The notes beneath the pieces were generated by a model that had not been told where the DNA came from, did no database searches, and was given only the letters and a program-made list of their open reading frames with translations. From Planctomycetota bacterium (GTDB lineage: Bacteria; Planctomycetota; PLA2; JAEUHO01), in NCBI GenBank assembly GCA_028281445.1, contig JANQJW010000023.1, forward strand, positions 1 to 64,000: 64,000 nucleotides of DNA, in the 5' to 3' direction. Positions 15,956-23,161 of the stretch are shown here, in pieces; the first letter of the stretch is position 1, and each line of letters opens with the position of its first letter. The translations under genes were made by a program, and so were the position numbers.

Positions 15956-18748
15956 GTGAGGAGCCGGGATACCTCCGTCTATCTGGGACCGAATCTCTAC
16001 GCGTTGTTCCGCGTGATCCGGATGACGGTCGAGCTGGGGGAGCTCGAGAAGTGGCCGACGGGCAAGCTGGGGGAGGCATTCACGAGCCCGCTGCTCGAGG
16101 CCCTGCCCAACCTCGCCGAGCATGGCTGCAGCTACGGCGAGCCCGGCGGTTTCGTACGGCGCCTGTGCGAGGATGAGGGCACGTGGCTCGGCCACGTCTT
16201 CGAGCACGTGGCGATCGAGCTGCAGAACGTCGCAGGCGGCGACGTCACGTTCGGCAAGACGCGCTCGATTCCCGACGAGCCCGGCACCTACACCGTTGTC
16301 TACGAGTACGAGGAGCAGGATGTCGGCCTCGAGGCCGGCAAGCTCGCGATGAAGCTGATCTGCTCGCTTCTGCCCGAGGCGCTGCGCCCCGAGCGCAGCG
16401 TGCCGCACGACTTCGACTTCGAGGAAGAGCTGTCTACCTTCATCCGCTTCGCACAGCGGCGCGCCTTGGGCCCGAGCACGGCCTCGCTCGTGAAGGCGGC
16501 TGAAGAGCGGGACATTCCGTTCCTGCGACTCAATCGCTACAGCCTCGTCCAGCTCGGCCACGGGAAGTACCAGCAGCGCATCCAGGCAACGATCACGAGC
16601 CAGACGCATCACATCGGCGTCGAGATCGCCAGCGACAAAGAGGAGACGAACCAGATCCTCGGCGACCTGGGGTTGCCCGTCGCGCGTCAGCGCCTGGTCT
16701 ACAGCGAGGACGATGCCGTACGTGCAGCAGAGCGCATCGGCTATCCGGTCGTCGTCAAGCCGCTCAACGCCAATCACGGTCGCGGCTGCTCGACGAATCT
16801 CGGCAGTTCCAAGGAGGTTCGCGTTGCCTACGGCGCGGCGCGCGAGCACGCACGCAGCGTGCTCGTCGAGAGCTTCATCAGCGGGTTCGATCACCGCATG
16901 CTCGTGGTCAACGGCGAGCTTGTGGCCGTTGCCCAGCGCGTGCCCGGCCACGTGGTCGGCGACGGCGAGCACACCATCGAGCAGCTCGTGGAGATCGCGA
17001 ACGAAGACCCGCGCCGCGGCATCGGCCACGAGAAGGTCCTCACGAAGCTCGAGTTCGACCACCAGGCGCGACGCCTGCTCGAGCAGCGCGGCTTGACGAA
17101 GGACAGCGTCCCCGAGAAGGGCGAAGCGGTCTGGCTGCGAACCACCGGAAACCTGTCAACGGGCGGTACGGCGACCGACGTGACCGACAGCGTGCACCCC
17201 GACAACCGGCAGATGGCCGTGCGGGCCGCGGAGGCCGTCGGTCTGGACGTCGCGGGCGTGGACTTTCTCACGACGGACATCTCGCGCTCGTTCACCGAGA
17301 CGGGCGGGGCGATCTGCGAGGTGAACGCGGCGCCGGGTTTCCGCATGCATGTGGCTCCCAGCGAGGGCGAGGCCCGCGATGTTGCCGGCGCCGTGATGGA
17401 CATGCTGTTCCCGCCCGGAACACCCAGCCGGATCCCGATCGCGTCGATCACGGGCACGAACGGCAAGACGACGACCGTCCGCATGACCGCCCACATCTTC
17501 AAGATGGCGCGCCACTCGGTCGGCGTGGCAACGACGGACGGCGTCTACATCAACGGCCACCAGACCGTTGCCGGGGATCTCACCGGTCCCGTAGCCGCCC
17601 GCATGGTGCTCCGCGATCCGTCGGTCGACGTCGCCGTCCTGGAGACGGCCCGCGGCGGGTTGCTCAAGCGCGGCATGGGCTACCGGCGCTGCAACGTGGG
17701 CGCCGTTCTCAACGTCGCGGCTGACCACCTTGGCCTGCGCGGCATCGACACGGTCGAGCAGCTTGCCCAGGTCAAGCGCATCGTCATCGAGACGGCCAAG
17801 GACACGGCCGTGCTCAACGCCGACGATCCGCTCTGCCTGAAGATGGCGGCATACTCCGATGCCGAGCACCTCTGCTACGTGACGATGAACCCCAGGCACC
17901 CGCTCGTACGAGAGCACATCCGGGCCGGCGGCTGCGCGGTCGTACTCGAAGAGGGCATCCACGGCCATCGCATCGACATCCATGAGAGCGGCGCGCACAT
18001 GCCGCTGCTCTGGACGAACGAGATCCCCGCGACGCTGGACGGGAAGGCGATGCACAACGTCCAGAACGCGATGTTCGCAGCCGCGATCACGTATCGGATG
18101 GGCGTGTCGCTCGACGACGTGCGCCAGGGACTGAAAACGTTCGACACGACCTGGTTCCAGGCACCGGGCCGGATGAACATCTTCGACGAGCACCCCTTCA
18201 AGGTGATCCTCGACTACGGGCACAACCCTGCCGCGGTGCGGTCCATGGTGGAGCTGGTCGACCGCATGGACGTGCACGGGCGCCGGCTCGTCGTGCTGGC
18301 CGCCCCGGGCGATCGCCGCGACGAGGACATTGCGGAGATCGCGCGCCATTGCGCCGGTCACTTCGACCACTACGTGCTGCGGCGTGACGACTCGCTCCGT
18401 GGTCGCGGACCGGACGAGGTGCCGAAGCTGCTGGAGGCAAACCTGCTCGACGCCGGCGTCGCCGCCGACCAGATCGACCTCGTGCCCGACGAGCAGCAGG
18501 CCATGGACGCTGCGCTCTCGATGGCGTCGTCCGACGATCTGCTGCTGGCATTCGGGGACAACATCGACCGCTGCTGGCGGCAGATCACCGAGTTCAGTCC
18601 CGCGAAGAAGACCGAGCGCAAGGCGTCGACCGTCCAGCAGGAAGCCGCGCCCGCTCTGGCGCCGGCGCTCGATCTGGGCGACCAGGTGCTCGTGCACGAC
18701 GACCGCGGCGTCCATCTGCAGCGCGAGGTCGAGGCCGGGGACGACTAG
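15956..18748 (+). CDS. cphA: Cyanophycin synthetase (CphA1-type)
   Basis: A 930-residue three-domain ligase that builds multi-L-arginyl-poly-L-aspartate. The N domain (1-160) contains EHGCSYGEPGGF and GHVFEHVAIELQ. The ATP-grasp domain (about 220-485), which adds Asp to the backbone, has YPVVVKPLNANHGRG and ICEVNAAPGFRMH. The Mur-ligase-like domain (about 490-890), which adds Arg to the side chain, has the P-loop GTNGKTTT (500-507), LETARGGLLKRGMG and DYGHNPAA. All catalytic motifs appear intact, so full CphA1 activity is expected. The GTG start follows GGAAGGTGA and lies three bases after cphB. A 40-residue extension at the C-terminus is Lys/Ala/Asp-rich. Confidence 0.95.
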   Translation: MRSRDTSVYLGPNLYALFRVIRMTVELGELEKWPTGKLGEAFTSPLLEALPNLAEHGCSYGEPGGFVRRLCEDEGTWLGHVFEHVAIELQNVAGGDVTFGKTRSIPDEPGTYTVVYEYEEQDVGLEAGKLAMKLICSLLPEALRPERSVPHDFDFEEELSTFIRFAQRRALGPSTASLVKAAEERDIPFLRLNRYSLVQLGHGKYQQRIQATITSQTHHIGVEIASDKEETNQILGDLGLPVARQRLVYSEDDAVRAAERIGYPVVVKPLNANHGRGCSTNLGSSKEVRVAYGAAREHARSVLVESFISGFDHRMLVVNGELVAVAQRVPGHVVGDGEHTIEQLVEIANEDPRRGIGHEKVLTKLEFDHQARRLLEQRGLTKDSVPEKGEAVWLRTTGNLSTGGTATDVTDSVHPDNRQMAVRAAEAVGLDVAGVDFLTTDISRSFTETGGAICEVNAAPGFRMHVAPSEGEARDVAGAVMDMLFPPGTPSRIPIASITGTNGKTTTVRMTAHIFKMARHSVGVATTDGVYINGHQTVAGDLTGPVAARMVLRDPSVDVAVLETARGGLLKRGMGYRRCNVGAVLNVAADHLGLRGIDTVEQLAQVKRIVIETAKDTAVLNADDPLCLKMAAYSDAEHLCYVTMNPRHPLVREHIRAGGCAVVLEEGIHGHRIDIHESGAHMPLLWTNEIPATLDGKAMHNVQNAMFAAAITYRMGVSLDDVRQGLKTFDTTWFQAPGRMNIFDEHPFKVILDYGHNPAAVRSMVELVDRMDVHGRRLVVLAAPGDRRDEDIAEIARHCAGHFDHYVLRRDDSLRGRGPDEVPKLLEANLLDAGVAADQIDLVPDEQQAMDAALSMASSDDLLLAFGDNIDRCWRQITEFSPAKKTERKASTVQQEAAPALAPALDLGDQVLVHDDRGVHLQREVEAGDD

Positions 18749-18753
18749 CTGCG

Positions 18754-20415
18754 ATGGCGATGCGCGACTCGCGACGGCTGACGGGCGGCAACCTCCTCAT
18801 GGACGGCCCCGGTGCCGCGATGGGTGTCGAGGCGAACGAGGAGGAACTCGACGGCGTGATCGCACGCTGGCGCGAGAACCTGACCCGCATGCTCGAACAC
18901 ATCGGGTGGGGGAGCGAGACGCTGCACGAGCGCCGCTATCCCGGCGGCGCCACCCTGGGGTTCTCCGCGCCCATCGACGCGCTGTATGCGGCCTGCGAAA
19001 TCAACGAGTGGGCGCTTGAAGGCGGTGATTTCGACGAGGCGTCCGCGCGCCTTGCCAAGGAGGTCGAGAACGAGCGCAACCCCAAGCTGCTCGCCCTGCG
19101 CGATGCCGCCGCACAGCACGGGGTTGCCTTCCTGTGGGACGACGACGTTGCTTCGGTCGGTCTCGGGAAGGGATCGCAGTCCTGGCCCACGAGCGAGCTG
19201 CCCGATCCGGCCGCCGTCGACTGGACGAAGATCCACGACATCCCCTTGCTGCTCGTCACCGGCACCAATGGTAAGTCGACGACCGTGCGGTTGATCGCGC
19301 AAATGGTCGTGGAGGACGGCAAGGTGCCCGGGCTCTCGTCGACGGACTGGGTGCGTGTCGGCGACGACATCGTGGATACCGGTGACTACTCCGGGCCCGG
19401 CGGTGCTCGCACGGTGCTGCGCGATCCGCGCACCGAGGTGGCGATTCTCGAGACCGCGCGCGGCGGACTGCTGCGCCGCGGGCTTGGCGTCGAACGCGCG
19501 GATGCTGCGGCCGTGCTCAACGTCGCAGAGGATCATCTCGGGGAGTGGGGGATCGGCGACCTCGAAGGCCTCGTCGAGGTGAAGTTCCTCGTCGAGCGCG
19601 CGGTCGCTGCGCAAGGCCGGCTCGTGCTCAACGCGGACGAGCCGCCCGTCCTGGAACGCGGCAGGAAGTCGTCGAAGCCCAAGTTCTGGTTCAGCCTCGA
19701 TCCCAATCACCCGCAAGTGCTCGAGCACGCCGACGCCGGTGGTGACACGTGCTTCGTCGAGGACGGGACGCTCTTCTTCCTCCGCAAGGAGCTGCACGAG
19801 GCGCTCATCACGGAGACGCGCATTCCGATCACCTACGGCGGTCGTGCACGCTTCAACACCTCCAATGCCCTCGCGGCCTCGGCGCTTGCGACGTGTGCGG
19901 GCATCTCGAACGATGCCATCGCCGCCGGTCTCGAACGCTTCGAGAGCACGCCGGATCAGAATCCGGGCCGAGGCAATCTCTTCGAGATCGACGGGGTGAC
20001 GGTGTTCGCCGACTTCTGCCACAACCCGCACGGCACGCACGCACTCTTCGAGATGGCGAAGGCCTACGAGGCGAAGCGAGTCGCCGTGCTCCTCGGCCAG
20101 GCCGGCGACCGCACCAACGAGGACGTACGCGCGCTGGTCGAGGCGACATGGGCGGCCGAGCCCGACCTCATCGTCGTCAAGGACATGGAGAAGTACCTGC
20201 GCGGCCGCGAGCCGGGCGAGATGCGCGCCTTGATCGACGCCGAGCTCGCGCGCTTCGATGTACCGGATGACGCCATCGCGCACGCCCCGACGGAGCTCGA
20301 TGCGGTGAACCTGGCGCTCGACTGGGCTGAGCCCGGCGACCTGCTCCTGCTGCTGCTGCACGCGCAGCGCGATGAGGTGCTCGAGCTGCTCAAGAGCCAA
20401 GGCGCTCCCGCCTGA
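18754..20415 (+). CDS. Cyanophycin-synthetase-like Mur ligase lacking the ATP-grasp domain
   Basis: A 553-residue protein five bases downstream of cphA. The C-terminal part (about 160-550) is a Mur-ligase-type domain closely matching that of CphA: P-loop GTNGKSTT (170-177), LETARGGLLRRGLG, VLNVAEDHLG and FCHNPHGTHA. The first 145 residues appear to be a divergent copy of the CphA N domain: RRLTGGNLLM aligns with the YLGPNLYAL segment and LEHIGWGSETLHERRYPGG with the EHGCSYGEPGG segment. The ATP-grasp domain is missing altogether. It may add the side-chain residue or a different amino acid, or assist CphA; no function is proven. It converges on the next gene, four bases away. Confidence 0.8.
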   Translation: MAMRDSRRLTGGNLLMDGPGAAMGVEANEEELDGVIARWRENLTRMLEHIGWGSETLHERRYPGGATLGFSAPIDALYAACEINEWALEGGDFDEASARLAKEVENERNPKLLALRDAAAQHGVAFLWDDDVASVGLGKGSQSWPTSELPDPAAVDWTKIHDIPLLLVTGTNGKSTTVRLIAQMVVEDGKVPGLSSTDWVRVGDDIVDTGDYSGPGGARTVLRDPRTEVAILETARGGLLRRGLGVERADAAAVLNVAEDHLGEWGIGDLEGLVEVKFLVERAVAAQGRLVLNADEPPVLERGRKSSKPKFWFSLDPNHPQVLEHADAGGDTCFVEDGTLFFLRKELHEALITETRIPITYGGRARFNTSNALAASALATCAGISNDAIAAGLERFESTPDQNPGRGNLFEIDGVTVFADFCHNPHGTHALFEMAKAYEAKRVAVLLGQAGDRTNEDVRALVEATWAAEPDLIVVKDMEKYLRGREPGEMRALIDAELARFDVPDDAIAHAPTELDAVNLALDWAEPGDLLLLLLHAQRDEVLELLKSQGAPA

Positions 20416-20419
20416 GCCG

Positions 20420-21517
20420 CTACTCCTCCTCCTCCTGGATGATGATCCGGGGCGTGACCCGCAGCATCAGGCTCTCCGCCGCTGCGCCCACGCCCGTGTT
20501 CCTGAAGAGCCGGTTGACATAGGGGATCTTGGATAACGGGCTCTGTCCCGGCGGCTTGATCCCTCCGAGCAGCACGGTGCCTCCGTCGGGCGCGGACACG
20601 GTGGTCGTCACGATCGTCTGTTGGAAGACGGGCAACTGAACGGTCGTCGCCGGGATGATCGCACCGGGGCCCCCGGCCAAGGCCGTGATGGCCGATGACG
20701 TGGGACTCAGCGACATCCGCACGAAGCGCCGGTCCGCGCTGATCACGGCCTTCACGTCCAGCGTGACACCGCCGAGCACGCTCGTGATCTGCGGCTGAAA
20801 GTTCTGAACGGCTGCGAGGCCATTCGCGTTGAGATCCGACACCTGGCCCTCGAAGCTGTACTGCGTGAACACAGCGCGCTGGCCGTCGAAGATCGTCGTG
20901 GCGGGGGCGGCGTAGCTTTCTCGGGCCGCGTCATTGGCGATCGCATTGTCGATCATCGTGTTTTCGGCGTCTCCGATGATGCCGTAGCAGAGGGCCCAGT
21001 CGACGCTGCCGGTCGGCACCAGCGGGAACGCGTACAGGTTCGAAGGCAGGCCCGGGGCGGGCATCTTCTCTTTCTCGTCCGCGTCGATGCACTCGTTGTT
21101 CTCACCTGGCGCTTGCACGAAGACACCGACGTCGCCGATGGCCGGCGGATTGGGAGCGAGCTTCGGGATCAGGATGCCGGGGTGGAACACGATCGGGATG
21201 AGCGAGGTGCCATTGTTCTCACCCCCGATGACGTTGTTGTGGACTCCGTATCCCGTGGTTGCGAACGCGCCGCCGAACGCAGGCATGTCGTCCATCTCGA
21301 GCGTTGCCGTCTCATCGAGCGTGATGCCGACGTCCTGCAGGAAAGTGTCCTCGACCTGGCAGAAGACGACCTCGATGCTGACCAGCAAATTGCCGCTGAG
21401 CCGTTGCAGCCGGAACGGCGAGAGGACCGTGCAGTTGCTGTCGTCAACACGCGCTTCGCCGCCGTTTCCGCAGGCTGTTAGCGCGATCAAGAACGCAGCG
21501 ATCACCAGAGTGCGCAT
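20420..21517 (-). CDS. Short secretin-domain lipoprotein
   Basis: A 365-residue protein with a lipoprotein signal (LIALTAC). The C-terminal 150 residues match the type II/III secretion secretin domain: TVLLGGIKPPGQ, KIPYVNRLFRN and LMLRVTPRIIIQEEEE. The middle region is not the usual series of N0-N3 domains, and the protein is short for a pore-forming secretin. Stand-alone short secretin-like lipoproteins occur in planctomycetes, but no other secretion genes lie nearby, so its partners are unknown. GGAGG lies seven bases before the ATG; an upstream in-frame start lacks a ribosome site. Confidence 0.7.
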   Translation of the reverse strand: MRTLVIAAFLIALTACGNGGEARVDDSNCTVLSPFRLQRLSGNLLVSIEVVFCQVEDTFLQDVGITLDETATLEMDDMPAFGGAFATTGYGVHNNVIGGENNGTSLIPIVFHPGILIPKLAPNPPAIGDVGVFVQAPGENNECIDADEKEKMPAPGLPSNLYAFPLVPTGSVDWALCYGIIGDAENTMIDNAIANDAARESYAAPATTIFDGQRAVFTQYSFEGQVSDLNANGLAAVQNFQPQITSVLGGVTLDVKAVISADRRFVRMSLSPTSSAITALAGGPGAIIPATTVQLPVFQQTIVTTTVSAPDGGTVLLGGIKPPGQSPLSKIPYVNRLFRNTGVGAAAESLMLRVTPRIIIQEEEE

Positions 21518-21559
21518 GCCAACACCTCCAACCCCGCTGAAGCGTAGCAAATGTGGTGG

Positions 21560-21886
21560 CTAGAAGCTTCGGCCGAGCAGTGGATGGGGGGCGCGACGGT
21601 CGATCCGAAGCTCGTAGCGCTTCGCGAGGGACAACGCTTCGCGGTGCTCCCTCGAGGTGATCCGCCTATCGAGCTCGGGCCAGCGCTCGGGCTTCTGCGC
21701 AACAAGGCCGGCGGGGTAGTGCTGATCCATCACGTTGACATACGTGCCGGGCCCGAGCGCGTCGCGCAGCCACGCGAAGATCCGCTTCGTGTCGTCCAAC
21801 CCGCCGGGCATTACGAGGTGACGGATCAGCACACCGCGGCGCGCGAGTCCCTGATCGTCGATCTGCAGCGGGCCGACCTGGCGGTG
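21560..21886 (-). pseudogene. C-terminal remnant of a PflA-like radical SAM gene
   Basis: About 108 codons encode the end of a radical SAM protein of the pyruvate-formate-lyase-activase-like group: QVGPLQIDDQGLARRGVLIR, then RHLVMPGGLDDT, YVNVMDQHYPAG and a final RYELRIDRR segment. The N-terminal two thirds, including the CxxxCxxC cluster site, are absent. The fragment is in the same frame as the protease gene just upstream, separated from it only by that gene's TAG at 21887-21889. The join marks where a foreign module replaced the rest of the gene. An internal GTG could still start a 90-residue product, but without the cluster site it could not act as a radical SAM enzyme. Confidence 0.75.
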
Positions 21887-23152
21887 CTACGCAAGCGTGT
21901 ATCCGGTGGTGGTGATCGTCCCGGGCTCCGTCATGAGCCACATGGGAATCCCCAGGCTGTACCAGGGCGGACCGTCAATGTTGCCGGCGATATGCATCGC
22001 GACAAGACCGCCAGTCATGTTCTTGTACATGATCGGGGAGCCGCTATACCCGCCGTACGTGCGAAATCCGTCTTGTTCTGGAGGAATCGTGCACTCGAAC
22101 TGGATGACCTGCTGGATCCATATCAGCGAGGTCTGCGTCTCGCCGTACGGCACCTCGAAGGGCGCGTGCATGCCGAAGTACTTGAGCTTCACCGGCGCCT
22201 GGTTTCCCCAGGGGTAGAGCTTGAAGCTCGGCTGACCCCCGTCGAAAAGCCGTGTCCATTGTCCCTCACTCGTGATGCTCATGCTGGGGCGAGCGCGCCA
22301 ATACCGCTTTCGAGAACTCTCTACAGCCAGCGCCAGACCCATCGGATTGAGCTGGATGACGCCGGCATCGATGTTGGTCTTCAGGCTCGCGTTGATCTCG
22401 GCGATGCCGGCGACCGGGTCCCCGATGTGGTCGGCCGCTGGCGCACCGTCTATGCGCGGCGGCGCGGTTGGCTGGGCCGAGAAGCACTCGGCGCTCGGGT
22501 CCGGCTTGAGGTTCACGCTATCGAAGGAGTTCCGGGCAACGTGGTGACAGGTCAGGATGTATCGCAAGTCGGTGGGAGTGTTCCCGCGTTGCCGGAGTAG
22601 GACGCACGAAGTGCCGGTGAGCGACCCCGCGTTGCCCTGGACGACCAACCGCTGCTTCTGCGCCGGCGCCGGGGCGCCCGCTTGCCCACCTCTGAAAGCA
22701 GGCTCGAGGGTGACGCTTACGGGAATCGCCAGAACCAACCGCTTCCGCCGCTTGGGCTTGTACTTGGCCGCCCCCTCTGCCCGTCGCCATTCCTGTTGCC
22801 ACGTGAGGTCCTTCTTGGAGGCTCTCTGCTTGGGCTGGATCGGCACTGGCTTCGAGATCTGGACCCATGTGGGGTAGTCGCCGATCTTCTCCTGGAACTC
22901 CTTCTTGATCTTCCTGTCGAGGAAGATCTTCACCACGGATCCCGTGTACGTCCGCCGCGTTCCATCGTTTTGCCACGCTTCCCGAATCCCGTGACCAATG
23001 TGCACGACGTGCTTGCCGAAGCTCTTCTTGTACTTCGGCAACTCCCGTTGCATGTACTTGATGACCCATAGGACCGCCGCGTGGCGCTGATGCTCGTCGA
23101 GCTTCTTCCAGTTCTGGAACGCCGTCCCGGTCGGCGGCACCCGGAGGCTCAC
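21887..23152 (-). CDS. Trypsin-like serine protease with N-terminal helical/beta domain
   Basis: A 421-residue protein. The protease fold occupies roughly residues 165-421, with His in LTCHHVARN, Asp in KTNIDAGVIQL and Ser in GGYSGSPI, a full triad. The preceding 160 residues are Lys-rich and begin with a helical stretch (HAAVLWVIKYMQRELPKYKK) of unknown fold. There is no signal peptide. The GTG start has AGGAGG five bases upstream. It lies nine bases downstream of the large lipoprotein gene, so the two probably form one operon and one transferred module. It is the third trypsin-like gene in the first 23 kb, but the three differ in architecture. Confidence 0.75.
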   Translation of the reverse strand: MSLRVPPTGTAFQNWKKLDEHQRHAAVLWVIKYMQRELPKYKKSFGKHVVHIGHGIREAWQNDGTRRTYTGSVVKIFLDRKIKKEFQEKIGDYPTWVQISKPVPIQPKQRASKKDLTWQQEWRRAEGAAKYKPKRRKRLVLAIPVSVTLEPAFRGGQAGAPAPAQKQRLVVQGNAGSLTGTSCVLLRQRGNTPTDLRYILTCHHVARNSFDSVNLKPDPSAECFSAQPTAPPRIDGAPAADHIGDPVAGIAEINASLKTNIDAGVIQLNPMGLALAVESSRKRYWRARPSMSITSEGQWTRLFDGGQPSFKLYPWGNQAPVKLKYFGMHAPFEVPYGETQTSLIWIQQVIQFECTIPPEQDGFRTYGGYSGSPIMYKNMTGGLVAMHIAGNIDGPPWYSLGIPMWLMTEPGTITTTGYTLA

Positions 23153-23161
23153 GAGAACCTC

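Noticed and set aside
17156..20400. Long antisense frames (over 500 codons each) opposite cphA and its paralogue
   Set aside because: The plus-strand genes have intact catalytic motifs; the antisense frames are products of GC-rich codon use.
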